NCBI RefSeq assembly: GCF_037975245.1
Contig: NC_092574.1
Location: 11,185,213 to 11,249,212, forward strand
Origin: Apostichopus japonicus
Lineage: Eukaryota; Echinodermata; Holothuroidea; Aspidochirotida; Stichopodidae
DNA length: 64,000 nucleotides
Direction of reading: 5' to 3'
Shown here: positions 23,601-35,851 of the stretch, one piece after another
Layout: each line of letters opens with the position of its first letter
How positions within the stretch are numbered: the first letter of the stretch is position 1
Position numbers and translations under genes: made by a program
The notes under the pieces: model-generated
Databases searched by the model: none
Told to the model about the DNA's origin: nothing
The model's input: the letters and a program-made list of their open reading frames with translations, nothing else

Positions 23601-26600
23601 TTACATGTTGATTAAAAGTTAATATTTCTCCGTCTAATATTTATAGGAAATCAGGAAGCAACTTGACGAAGCCCAAGTCCTCATAGATAAATATGTTACA
23701 ATTCATGTGAAATATAAAGACATTGTTGAAGTGATGGAAGGGGAGAAAAAGGAAATGATAGAGAAAATAATGAAACTGGAAAATGACAGAAGCACAGAGG
23801 AGAAGGTAGTAAAGAACTTGGAAGAAGAGATGGACCAACTCAAAGTAAAGTGGAATGATAAGGTAATTCTGTAACATACGCAAGAGCGTAGGAACCGGGG
23901 GGCTGGGGGGGCTGGTGAAAAATATGGTAGGGCGGAAATATTATTCCGCCGCCGCCCCCCCCCCCCCCCCCCCCCCCCCGCTTCGCAAGTCAGAAAACCC
24001 CTTTTTCATTTCCAAATGAGAAAACTCATTTGCAGCACCAAATTGCATCTAAGGCCAGGTGAAAATGCAAAATTATTTACAAAATGGAGTGGGTTTTGAA
24101 GTGTGCTATATTGCACCAATATGCATCTGAGGACACCTGGAAATGCAAAAAAAATACCCCAAGGCGAACACCCCTCCCCTTAGACCCCTCCCCCAGGCCG
24201 GCCATCAGTCTTCAGCCCCCCACCCCCACTCAAAAGTACCTTCCTACGCCACTGAACATACGGTCGTGGGTTTGTACAAATTACGATCAGTTGATTACAA
24301 AAATGTGTTTAATATGTAAAATGTAGTAACAGACAGTAAATTCCTTTATGTGGAACTAGTGATAAACATCTGTTTTTAAATGTTAGTAAATTGTTCTTAC
24401 ACTTAAATTTGTCTGTTTTTTGCAAGTTTCTACGAGTCCTTCGAATATGTTCGAAGGATAACCATTCTGTTAAATCAGAATTGAAGACTATTTAACTTTC
24501 TACTTGTTTTATCACATCAACACGGACTCCAGATATAAATTTCGCTTTTTTTTTTAAATGGCAGGAAAAGTCGCTTGCATTGGCCGTATCAGAGCAGTCA
24601 AGAAATGTTGAAGCGTTAACTGAAGAAAATAATAAACTCGAGGAAAAGAATGCATCATTAGAGGAGGCGTACAGGGGGATTCTTGTTAAAATGAAGTTGC
24701 ATGAGGTAAAAATGAAAGTTATAACTGTAAATAATTTCCAATACTACAGTTGATAAAATATACTCTCCAAATGAGGACAGAGAGATATGTTTGTAAGTAA
24801 TAAGAAGGGTTCATGCTAAGATTTAGATTAATGTCCTTTTTGTTGTAAAATTTCTTATTGTCACTTTAAAATAGAAAGCAAGTTATAAAGTTGACAGTTG
24901 ACTTGGTATTTATCTTATCGTTAAAACAAATAAACTTTCGTCTGCAAGTACATTAGATACTTTGCACCATATTCCTATTTTCAGTTTTGTAATCTAAGTT
25001 CAAGTAAAGTGTAAGCACAGAAATTGTTTACCATGTACTTTGATATTTAGATAAGTGAATATCTGTCATTAGTTTTTATTTGTTTACTGTATGAGCATCT
25101 AAAATACTTTGTTGACATGTTTTGTCTATTTTTTTTTCTTCTCAGAAACAATTCAACGAAAATGCTAAGAACAAAGTGGATGTTGGAATCAACACAACAA
25201 TAGATAAGTTCCCAATTGAAAAAGCAAACATGTCAAATTGCTCCGTTCAGACAATTGATAACGGAGCTTTCATTTCAAGTAGTATTGACATGAAATCAAA
25301 AGGAACTCAGTATTCCCAGGATGACATGTGTGGATCTAATGAAGACAAGTTTGATCTTTCACTCTTGGACCAAGCTAATTTATGTTCTACTTCAATCAAT
25401 AAAAGACAAAAAGTAGAATTGACCAAAAATCCAAAGCAGGAACAAAACTACATCAACACTGGTAATGATCAGAGCTTGCCGACTATTGGTCGTTCTACAA
25501 TTCACTCAAAGCAAATATCGGAAGACACATTTGAATATACAGTGTCAATGGAAGTTACAGATCAGGTCAATGCTCTAACAGAAGCACCTTTACGACACAC
25601 AAACAATTTCGACCATCCTCCAAAACAACACAGAGATGATGATTCGAGACAAATCTATAAAGATTCTTGTCTGTTTGAAGAATCATGTAAAGTGGAAATA
25701 AAAAGTGGCAGTGTTACTGAATGTGACAGGAGACTCTTAACTTGTGAGGGTAAAAACCACCTAGTAGGTGATGGTGCCCGGCCTTCACAGGTAATGTTTG
25801 GTCATAATACCAAAACTCCGGTACCTAAAAAGGAAGCTAGAGAAGATGTATCCCCTAAACTGAGAGATAGTGACGTCATTGGTATCTTAAGTGCTCCTAA
25901 CGTAACAGGGGTTGTGTCAGATCAAACATGCTTGGATTCAGCCTTAGTGATAAGACCATGCAAAGACAATTCTTCTAAGAGTCCATCAGATACAGCCGAA
26001 GTTAATGATAATGTCAGCGTCTCGGCCCATGCACCTACAACTGATGTCCCTTCACCTGAACTTAATCGGCCTCCCTCCAAGGAACATAAAATAGATACCA
26101 TTAACAAAGAGAAAGGCAGGGCTGATCAGTTCATTAGCCAATGTGACAAAGGCATATCGCAAATCGAAGTTTCCAGTGCAGTAGAAATTAAGGAGATGGG
26201 AAAGGTGGCCACTTCGGTGGTATTTAATACCTCTGGAGCGTCAGAAAGTAAAGCGATTGCACTGAATGATACCATTGTGACGGGTACAACCAAACCAGAT
26301 ACACATTCACGAAGTACTGTTTCCGTGCCAAGTACTCATTGGAAAGGATGGAAAGATAGTGCAAAGACAAGTGGCGATTTAAGTTCCATTTCACAGGTTA
26401 CAGATATCATATCCGAACCGGTTTTGCACGATATCACCGGTGATACATCTCCCAAAATGTTAATTCTTCCAAAGAAAACTGCAGAAAGTGGAACATTTTC
26501 CATGGGTACTGGAGAGATTGGTGTGGAATATCTGGCGGAATCTTGCAATGCAGCCGGCCGTCCAACTTCCAAAGATAGCCCAGATGATTTTAAGGTTTCA

Positions 26601-28564
26601 AGCACATTCACAATTCGCAATAGAAATTATATAGAAGACGCAGAGAATATAACAACAAGTGACGAACTTGAGCGGGATATGAGCTATAGTGAAATTAAAC
26701 ATCCGTCACCAAAGGAACGTCATGTAACTGAAGTTACCCAAACTCAAGATTCTCGCAGGTTGAACGACAGGTCAGATGTAAAGTGTAACCAAAACATAGC
26801 CATTCAAAGAAACCCGAAGATATTAAGTAATGACAACATTGCACAATTACCGACGTCCGTAATGTCACATAAAACATTGCCTGCATATATCAACCAAAGC
26901 GAAGTTTTACCTACTTTGGCAGCCAATTGGCCTGCTGGTTCCCTATCTACAACAAGTTGTAAAACTACCAAAGAGTCATCAAGTATCCCTCGCGCAACAA
27001 TAAATCCTTCCCAATCTTCCCACGAGAATAAACAGGAACCAGTGCCAGACCCTTCTCTGTCATTTAATAGACCACAATTACTGACTTCCTCTGGTGCCTG
27101 GTTGGCTTCTGATCCACCACATCAGTATAACCTTGGTTTCACAAAGCGGAATGTAAGAGTAAATCTTAAGCGGATCACTGGGAAGCTACAGTCCCCTGGC
27201 AAACCGACTACTCTCACTCGAGCTACAGATCAACAGAACCAGCCATCTGATAGGATTTCGTGGGTAGCTACATCTATACCTGCCCTATCAGATGAGGTTA
27301 AAGGTGCACAGCAACAGGTAGTACCAATTGTGCGACATTTATGTCAAACATCAGTTCCCTTGAAGGATTCGATACCAATTATGACTTTACCTGACAAAGA
27401 TCCTTCAACAACCTGCAATTCGTTGTCCGTCGACCTGCAACCAACTGACAGGGAGAGAGATGTAACAATCATCTCAGATTACGGGAAAGGTATAACTGAT
27501 GGAGTCTTACAACAATCACAAGACAGTTCTTCATCCATCGCTTTTCAAACTGAATGCACATCTGAGCCACTGATCTTGGTTGATGCATCAGTGCGATCAA
27601 AAGATGCTGATCGCAAGGACGTTACGGTAAGTGTTTGAGAGCATTGGAACTATGCTAATACTTGAGAGCATGGTTACTATGCTAATACTCGCATATTTAC
27701 AAATTTGCTGATTGTGAATCCCAACCATGAGCAGCCTAAGTCGTGTAACTGTCCTCCTTACGTAAAGTTGGCGGTGTGGGGCAGCCACCCGAATGTTCAG
27801 ATATATTCGTGAAGTTGGTTGATTTTATCATAATCTTGAATAATAATGATTACAAATATGAGTGAAATGTTTAAGGAGAAATTAGCCCAACAGCAGCATT
27901 AACAAAGACTGCATGTTTTGATGAATTCCTACAGAGAAGATCATATGAGAGATTTTACATTATATTAGTCCTTCGCACACAACACTAGATGTGTCAACAA
28001 AGGCATAATTATTAATATTTATAATTTATTATGATGTTTATTTGTTTATTTTCAGTAACAGGTATATGGAGTTACGAAATACTTAATCTATAGTATGAAG
28101 ATTTGAACTTGACCTATAACTGTCATAACTTTCAATGTTAACACTGATTACATTTTACGCTGTAAATGTTTAATAATACTAATCAAATTTTCAAGTCATG
28201 AAAACAGTGTCTTTACAGGAGAATTATATTTTCGTCGGGTCTTGTCTTTATTCTGACTTAAGTGATAAGTCGGTAAACATAAGCCAAAATTATAATATTC
28301 ACAATTAAAATGAACTACCATTTGCCTTTTTAGTTGAACCCATCATATTCGAGAGATTCCCGCTCAGATCTTGCAGCTCGTAAGCGCCCTCAGTTTGAGG
28401 ATCCCTCAGAAATGAGCCTTTTTTCCGATGAAGATGAAGACCTATCGTCCAGCCTTAATAGAGAAATTGAAAAAGCTCAGAGTATCTTGAACAGAAGCAG
28501 ACTGAAGAGGCCGAGAAGATGCAAACCAGCTTTGTCAATTAGTGGAGAGTTACAGGAAGAATAA
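17879..28564 (+). CDS. CCDC73-like coiled-coil protein, complete, 11 coding exons, 1302 aa
   Basis: Exons 17879-17998, 18628-18720, 18900-19007, 20840-20914, 21987-22161, 22909-23117, 23304-23363, 23647-23862, 24565-24705, 25146-27626 and 28334-28564 join in phase (all phase 0 except one) from MACPTESKESSEFGG to TAA. Residues about 20-475 are charged heptad-type coiled coil. The remaining roughly 830 aa are Ser/Thr/Asp-rich, without domains, encoded almost wholly by one exon; the end is basic (RLKRPRRCKP) after an acidic FSDEDEDLSSS. I compare it with vertebrate CCDC73 from memory: a stretch like SLQLEKYNLERIIREQ and one like VKEAMVLNERLSFIN align in the same order, and human CCDC73 also has a coiled coil followed by a long tail from a large exon. 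Cellular role is unknown. Any other long coiled-coil family is the alternative. The ATG choice follows the first in-frame Met before a good donor; an upstream non-coding exon is possible. Confidence 0.85.
18052..18545. repeat. Tandem array of hairpin-forming 61-65-bp units in CCDC73-like intron 1
   Basis: Eight units with the theme GCCAGATAAAACTTTATATGCC-TATCTGG, in two subtypes (65 bp with GACTCTATATCCAG, about 61 bp with TTACAATTATATCAAG). Each unit holds CCAGAT and ATCTGG in opposite orientation and can fold. An 88-codon ORF (18332-18598) is a product of the repeat. Confidence 0.88.
19065..19850. repeat. AT microsatellites in CCDC73-like intron 3
   Basis: (TA)n blocks at about 19071-19158 and 19753-19848. 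The sequence between them (19160-19750) is unique, with the 9-mer GTGCGTCAA or its near copy near 19710 and 19731. No exon was seen. Confidence 0.85.
20063..20134 (+). pseudogene. tRNA-like block (SINE head), copy 1
   Basis: Box A TAGCCTAGTGG and box B GGTTCGAATCC match the RNA polymerase III consensus. Acceptor arms GCGTCCA / TGGAGGC pair six of seven, and anticodon stem TCCGC / GCGGG pairs fully around loop GTACAGA. The implied anticodon ACA is abnormal for Cys and the T stem has two mismatches, so this is SINE-derived rather than a functional tRNA. Confidence 0.75.
20436..20507 (+). pseudogene. tRNA-like block (SINE head), copy 2
   Basis: Identical to the block at 20063-20134, carried by the 373-bp duplication. 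The same box A, box B and abnormal ACA anticodon are present. Confidence 0.75.
20915..21986. other. CCDC73-like intron 4, AT-rich, no internal feature seen
   Basis: About 1.07 kb of AT-rich intron between two in-phase exons. No repeat family from elsewhere in the window and no exon-like segment were found. Introns 5 (22162-22908) and 10 (27627-28333) likewise hold nothing I recognise. Confidence 0.6.
23881..24254. mobile_element. hAT-like MITE, family B, 374 bp, with perfect 8-bp TSD
   Basis: Flanked by AACATACG at 23873-23880 and 24255-24262. The right end is TTCCTACGCCACTG and the left end a diverged CAAGAGCGTAGGAACC. It has a long C-run at about 23950-23980 and is inverted relative to the copies at 2631 and 46992. 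It inserted only 18 bp after the exon 8 donor (23863) of the CCDC73-like gene. Confidence 0.93.
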
Positions 28565-29318
28565 AATAGCTGGTTAGAATAATGGCTACGCTACAGGTAC
28601 ACATGACGAGTTTTGTGACTGCGTTGTTGAAGTGAGTGTGTTTGATGTTATATGTGCATTCAAGGTTAAACTTTGTATGTTTTCTTTGCTGAAAGAATAT
28701 GCACAAATGCCATTAACGTCAAACACATTTACAGAAATTAACATAATGGATTGACGATAAGTTAGTTGCCGATTACACGTTTAATAACCAAAATATATAT
28801 TGCAAAAATTAAGGTAGGTGAAGGGGTTGGGGGATATCTAAACTAAACGCACAGAACGTTACTATAATTAACATAAAACTAGCGTAACATACTTTTGACC
28901 ATTTGATAATATCTTGCATATGTTTTACAATCACTTTAAAGCCTATTAGAAATATCCTGCGGCTTGCATTAAAGCTAATTTTACCATGATGGAAGAATTA
29001 CGATGATTTATATTATTTAAATATATATTTTATACAAACTACACTATTATTTCCTATTTTATTTCACCAGTACAACGACAACATCAACACTTAGCATATA
29101 GATTTAGCATAATGTCGTTCCAGTTTTAGCTTATACTACTTTGTGTGTAAGAATCGCGATTTAGTCGTGATATGAAAGTTAAGGATAACTACATGTTGTT
29201 TATTTTATCTGTTTTTTTTTTAAACTGCATGAATATTGTCCCACAGTTACTAGAAGGTATATGGTAAGAATTGGAATGTGGTAACAAATGTAATCCAGCT
29301 GTGGTACGTACATACAAA
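28565..29318. other. 3' flank of the CCDC73-like gene
   Basis: AT-rich sequence after the stop codon; the first AATAAA-like hexamer (GAATAAAATAG) overlaps the stop. No further coding segment. The transcript end cannot be fixed from sequence alone. Confidence 0.5.
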
Positions 29319-29709
29319 CATAGGCATAGGAGCCCAATTTGATTGGGGGAGGGGGGCTGTAACGACTTGCCCGAAAAATATAACCAACAGTTTTCATGTT
29401 AATTGACATATCATATTGGCATGCATCGGTTATTACATCGCAAAAGAAATGTCTTATGTAGGTGGAGAAAAGGCATGGAGGGCCAATTATGTCAAAACTC
29501 TCTTTTCACATTAGTAATGGCGAATTAGTTGGGCAAGCTAAGAACTTTATTTTAATTTACCAGGGAGATTTATCTTAAACTATCGATTTCCTTTAGCTAC
29601 ATCAGTAGGCGCCCGTAAAATTCTCAGCATATTGCCCGAATTTTCACAAAAATGTTTGGTTGGGGGGGGGGGCTGCAGACCCCCAAGTCCTCCGCCTCCT
29701 ACGCCTATG
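29319..29709. mobile_element. hAT-like MITE, family D, 391 bp, with perfect 8-bp TSD
   Basis: Ends CATAGGCATAGGAG and CTCCTACGCCTATG, flanked by CATACAAA at 29311-29318 and 29710-29717. A G-run follows the left end and another precedes the right end. A related but truncated copy is at about 48336-48660. Confidence 0.9.
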
Positions 29710-29717
29710 CATACAAA

Positions 29718-32700
29718 CCCGACTGCTCGGTTTGAATTTTACTTAACCGTGGGAACGTCGTATATAGTTGTCGTTCTACGCCATGAATATGGAGGCATTA
29801 ATGGATATTCGTTGCGGATGTTAGGTGTTTACACTTAGTCTTCTGGTATATGACAACTGTATTATAACTATGAGGTGCAGGTCATGGTTAAAGACCAATG
29901 GACGATACTAAAAGATGAAAGAAACAATTACTGTGCGATATTATTTAAAAATTTAAATATTGTTTAAACAAAGTTGGTTCATCAATATTAGTTAGCATAA
30001 TTGAGAGAATGCACGGAAATTGACAAAGTTTATTTCGGATTTGAGAATTTCAAAAAAAAAGTTTACTTAAGCCTTAAATTGTTTCATACCTTTCTTGCTT
30101 CTGAAAGGAAAGATGTTAGACAACTTTTATGAAGCTACATATTACTTTGTTGAGAGTTATTCAATTTATTCCACAGTAATGGTGTGGATTGTTGTTGGGT
30201 TAGTCATGTGTTATTTGTGACTAGTTAATAGACATATTTTTAACCATTGAAAATAAATAAAGGGTCACGAACATTTCAAATTCTTACGTCAACTTGTTGA
30301 TTGGTTGGAGAAAGAATACTATAATTTTGTATTTCATTGTTCGTAGTTGATTTCTAAGCTTTTCTTCGAAAATATGCTTGGATATTTTTACTGTTTGATC
30401 TGCATAAAGACATTACAGCTTCATCATTTCATGCAATGAATTAGTGTTAATTTGCAACTTTGCTAAATACATTTTTCATGTATTACACAAGAATTTGTCA
30501 CTTCAAGTACTCTATATATGTGTGTGTGATTATTGAAATTTTATGAACGACTCTTGTATTATTTCATTCAAAGACCTGTGCTTTATTTAAGAATACAATC
30601 ACAAGGAATGGGTGGCTACGGGAAGGGTGTGGCAAAGTTTGGAAGGTCTATGTGGGCCGTTCGAAAAGCTCAGCATATCCCTCACAGTTATTTATGGACT
30701 GGCTTCACGTGTTCGTCTGTATAAGAAGTTTTTGAGTCACCAATCTAGAGCCTTCGGCGCTATAGAATCATATAATTGCTTCTCAACGCACAAACACGTG
30801 AAGCCAGTACATGTACCCGTCTGCACGGCGTGTTTGAAATATGAGTTCTTGCAGCGCGTTCGTATACATTTTTTGATGAAGGCAACTTAAGCGTATAGTC
30901 GCGTGGGAATTTGACTGGACTTTTCGTTTTGTGAAAAGGCTTTGCCGTATAAGGTGGTGACAAAGACTTTAAAAAACTCACAGCGACTGTTTGGGCCTGA
31001 CCCTTTATGGAGCGGCCAGTTTTGAATCAAGGATGTTTCAAAGAAGGGGCGTAGCCCTGGGATAGTTAACCTTGACTCCCATCTAGGGTGGGTGTCTGGG
31101 TGCCTCTCTTAGAAAAATTCAAAGTTTAGACGTCAATAGTGCATGCATTGTGAGGCATATTTTTGGTTATTTCACATGATGACTTAAGTAGCATTATTAT
31201 AGTTATATGTTTATTGCTTATATCATAAACGTTCCTTCGTACAAAATGTGACATTGTTTATCGAACATCCAAAGAACCAAGGCAGTAGAAGTACTTCACA
31301 ATTCATGTCTCATTATTTTAGTGCAAAAAGTGAAGCTAAACAATGGTCCATTGAACAATTGGGATAGTGGTTGGGATAGCAGCAGGGCGTGGTTGTTATG
31401 GACCCATGGCAAGAATATTCAGGCTAGAAAGAGGCAAAGCTCTTGCAAAAAGAGGCAAAATTGTCTATATCTTGACAGCAGTTGATTAAAAGAACAAATA
31501 TAGTTATGATATGTTATTCATCGTCATTTTATATCAATGATCCACCTGTTGTTTAGTTATATTACCAATAAATATTTGAGAAATTACCCTTCAATCATCT
31601 CGTCGGCAATTAAAGTGACTGAACTACTTATTCTAACGCACAGTCAAGTAGGTCAGTTCCTCACATGATCCATAAAACTCACCTTTCTTTATATATGTTT
31701 TATTATAGTAGTTGTAGTAATTTTTATTCATTTCATATGAAACGCTCTAACAAACTACTATGCCATGATACTTTTTTAGCACTAATGTACAATCTCATAC
31801 AAAAACACCACTTGGCTTATACAAGGAACATCAAAATAGTGACGATTTCAGCTCCGAACATCATAGGGCTTCTTCCAAATGTTCAACCTACTACATTGTG
31901 TAGATAGTATTTACTTCGTTGATAGTTACTCCTTGATCAGTACATTTACACAAAACAAAGAATGCAACTGGACAGTATCCCGAAAAAAGATAGATTAACC
32001 AGGGAACTTGGGCCAAGTAGCAGCTCCTTGGATGGACGATACGTAACCGTAACGTGCCCTTCCCTTGACAGTTGTGCTTCCTCCCTCCTCCCACCCCCTC
32101 AAGAAACAAAAGTCCATAACGGACCCATTTTGCCAATTTTACCTCTTGCGACACACCCCTTTTCAGCATCCAAAACAAATCACCGTGTATTTGATAGCCT
32201 TGTGCTAGTTCCTATTATTGGTCACCCAAAGTTTGTGGTAGCAGACGACAGCGACACCTGATCAGCGGTCTAGTAACAAGTAACATTGCAGCAAGTAAAT
32301 TTCTGATGTCAGCCTAACCAGTTTCTCTATTGCGAATATTGCCGGAATCAAGATCACACAAAATATGTTTCATGTTTCTCCAACGACGGAGCATTCATTG
32401 TCGTAAGTTCGTACAATATGCCAGCGTTTTCACTCTCAGATTGCTTCGTTAGTCCTTGGGTTTCACTTACGAAACTTTACACTGTAGCTTCCTAATAAAT
32501 TTCTATGGTAGCTTGTTGTAGGTGTGTATAGGCTAGCGTAATCCTACACAAGGCTAGGCTTAGGCTAGCCTAGTCCTAGAAGTAGGATGGTGACTTCGAA
32601 GTTCGCCCACTTAAGACTTAAAACACCCCAAAACTAAATCTTCTGGTATAAATCACCAGAAAATATACTTCATATGGTGGGAGAATTGTGTTTTAGTACG

Positions 32701-33564
32701 ATACACGGCCAAACTTTCTTTCCTGCAAACTGTTTTCACGTTGTTTTCCAAGAAAATTCTTCGTGATTGTGGAACTGGTATTTCTTGCTAGAGTATTGCG
32801 AATTTCGGCCACGCAACCTACAGTGTGGCGCTGGTAAAAATTGGTGGCGCTGTTGCTTTTTCAGTAATTATAACAGACTTCATAGATCTTTCGTCATTTT
32901 ATTGACAAATATGTAAGTAATTTCTTGCACACGGGTCATTTTGGAGAGAAAATAACTGTAGCTTCGTAATTTTTCGTGAAATTGGCTGTTGCTATAGGTT
33001 GTCATGGTGAAATCGTGTGTTTCTTAAGGGTGGCCGATTTTCGCAGTATGGCGAACTTCGCAATACTGACGATACTAGTTGTAGTACAGTACTTTAGCCC
33101 AGTGTAGGAGTAACGTGAAGCTGATGAAAGTCCGAACATGGAAGTGTTACTGTTAGGCACAAGTTAGGAGTACAGGCTAGAGAGCTCAACCTTACTACTT
33201 AGGTTAGGTGAAGTAGCATACCAAACTGACATGGCCAGAACTTTCTGTATATCAATGCATTGCCATTTAGAATTTTGCCTGTAGATGGTTAGACATATAG
33301 CCTAATATATTTTTATCTTTACTTAGTGAATTTTAGTGAATTTTTGAAAAAAGGATAAGTAGACAGTACTTAAGCTAAATGTGTGTCATCAGAACTTATT
33401 ATGTAGGATGAATAGTCCCCATATTTAGTGGCCAAGAAAGTTTACAATATTTCCTTAGGTAGCCTTCATTATGTTTGTTAGTACTTAAGGATAGGTATAT
33501 TTCTTCCTGATTACTTGGTTTTGACCAAAAAGGAATTGATGATTCTCGTTGTTGTGCCCTTGTG
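29718..33564. other. Intergenic, no gene supported
   Basis: Mostly unique AT-rich sequence. A TAGGCTAG-rich tract lies at about 32520-32590. ORFs of 60-99 codons (for example 31962-32261) lack splice partners and family motifs. A non-coding first exon or promoter of COMMD5 could lie in the right part, but I cannot place it. Confidence 0.5.
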
Positions 33565-34310
33565 CAGGCGCGGATCCAGGGGGGGGTCCAGGGGGTCCGG
33601 ACCCCCCTGCTCTTGGCCCCCCCAAAAAAAAGAGAAAAAAAAAAGAGAGAGAAAAAAAGAGAGAGAGAAAAAATAATTCAATTAAACGCCAATTTTAAAC
33701 ATGTAGGACTTCAGAAGGGCGGTTATCCTTACAAGTCAGCCAGGTGTGTCTTTTCCGTCAAATGAACTATAGTGTGCACGCGTGCTACACATGCAAAAAA
33801 TGCCTAAAAAAGTAAAAATCTCAATTTTCAGACCAAAAGTTTCAAAATTGAGATGGTGTTCGAATTGTTTTGGGCGGTGAGGTGGCAGAGCGGTAGGCTG
33901 CAAAGGATGCGCCGACGAATTCTTCATGAGAGATTGTTTTCTGCAGTGAGAAGGCATAAAACTGTTCTCCGATCAACAATGGGCAAGGAACGTCTCACAG
34001 CTCTTGTTCTCATGAACACGTATATAACACTCCTATCGACACTGACGAAGTGGTCCGAAAGTTCATTGAGAAACATCCACGGCGTTTGTTCTCTCCAATC
34101 TACCATGAATAGATCATCAATAAAACTATCTAACTCGTACTGATGCAGATACATTTCGAGGGAGTTTTTGTAGGTGCTTTGAATGGCTAAATTGTTGTAC
34201 TTAAATATCCAAGAATTTCACAATGGATAGAGGGAAACCCACTCCCCTTAGACCTTAGGATCACTGGAGGCCAAACCCCTCACCCTTCCAGAATCCTGGA
34301 TCCGGCCCTG
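33565..34310. mobile_element. hAT-like element, 746 bp, with purine tract
   Basis: Ends CAGGCGCGGATCCAGG and CCTGGATCCGGCCCTG. Just inside the left end is a G-run, a C-run and a purine-only AAAGAGAGAG tract (about 33627-33672), the same order as in the element starting at 47505. No target duplication is recognisable, so it is old or has a damaged end. Confidence 0.75.
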
Positions 34311-34474
34311 CATCGTGACGTGGTGACGGAACGGGAGGGGGATTGGTGGCTAAAGGCATTATGATTTTTGTATCATCTCAACTCATCTGATATGTATTAC
34401 CATATTTCATAGATTGTTTTTTTCTCATCAATTGAGAAATTGCAGACATGAGATCCATATTTTCAGGCTAGGTA

Positions 34475-34620
34475 CATGCGGCTTAGAATACTCGGGAAGT
34501 GCCATTTCCGGCCATCTGGGGGGGTTAGTAAAGCCAAAAATATTCTGGTACGCTCCGTGCCAACCAATGGTGGCGCTCCGCTTAGATAGTCTTTCGATCA
34601 GGCGCGGCTGGACCAGTCAG
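34475..34620. mobile_element. Family A hAT-like fragment
   Basis: Contains GGGAAGTGCCATTTCCGGCC, then AAAAATATTCTGGTACGCTC and ATGGTGGCGCTCCGCTTAGA, the reverse-oriented family A core. Both termini are lost or unclear. Confidence 0.7.
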
Positions 34621-35732
34621 GCCCCCTCTGTCAAAAATCCTGCATAGTGCCCTGCTTGTGTTGCCTATCCTGCTACAGTTTTCATAAGTTATAAGTGCGC
34701 CCTGATCATAACCTGGTGAAGTATAAGCCTAACTTTGCCATTCTTCTAGGCTAACACTGCAAGGTTATGATTGTGAGCAAGAGTCGGCAAAGGATCAGAT
34801 CATGTGCGACTCCATTGTGTGATTGCACTTGCTTCATTGTCATTGAAGCTAAGTTTGGGGTATATGTAGTAGGCTTAACAATGTTACTGTGTGTGGAACA
34901 AAACCAGCAAATACTTTCCTCAAGTCATTATTTGTGATATTACATCAAAGAAATAAAAAAAAATGGGGTATGTATGTCCGTTGTAAACTATGTGGTTTGT
35001 TCCTGTTTCTTTAACAAGCAGGATTACAAAATGTTATAGTTTGGGTCTTGGGCCAATCTCTGCCAATTTCTTCACTGGAATTTCATCGCCTATTTTGCAC
35101 TGTTGAAGGTCAATTTGAACATCAAAGCAAGCAAGTATTGGCCTTTTAACATGGTACAATTGTGCTAAATAGACCTTTCTAACAAGGAAAAGTCTTCCAG
35201 ATTTAAATTTGGGCAGGGATTTGTAACAAATTGTGGATAATATATTACTAGCTTTTGAGTAAATGTTTTTGCTCTTTTCTCTTTGTCCATAAAATCTATT
35301 AATAGTTTGACCAACTACTGTTGAGAATTGGCAGAGTCAACAAGAGACAAGTTGAGGAGATCACATTCTAAACAAATGCCTTGCTAGACATATCTTGAAA
35401 AATAAAAGTAGGTTAAGGTCTCTCATAACTCAATTATGTACCTTTCCCTGGAAATAAATTCTAAGATGTACTTGGATACAATCTTTTGATCCTTCTTGAG
35501 CAGTGTATGTAACATCTCATTTTCTGAAGAAATTTATGATAATATTGTCTTCGCCAGCCTATAGCACATGTTGCATGTATTCCAAGTCAAAACCAGAACT
35601 ACATAATTTAGGATTGCATTTTTTAGGGGATGCAGCAACTGGAAAAGGCTAAATTTGTACCTAAAACACTGTTACAACATATTCCAATTCTGCAGATAGT
35701 TAATCGACAGTACTTTGTCTTACTCTCCACAG

Positions 35733-35851
35733 AAGTTGATTGGTGCTTATGCGCAGCCGCTTTGTAAAGTCTTCTTGCACAGTGCTACAGATATCATCGC
35801 AGTGGATCGAGACCATCTAAATTGTTGTACCAGACAAAGTGGTCAAGTGAA
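35733..35851 (+). other. Probable 5' UTR part of COMMD5 exon
   Basis: A splice acceptor (TTACTCTCCACAG, ending 35732) precedes the first coding segment, and the COMMD5 frame upstream of its ATG reaches an in-frame TAA at 35765 with no earlier ATG. This suggests a non-coding first exon further left, not located. Confidence 0.45.

Noticed and set aside
31962..32261. 99-codon ORF upstream of COMMD5
   Set aside because: No splice partner, family motif or codon bias; overlaps an equally long ORF on the other strand.
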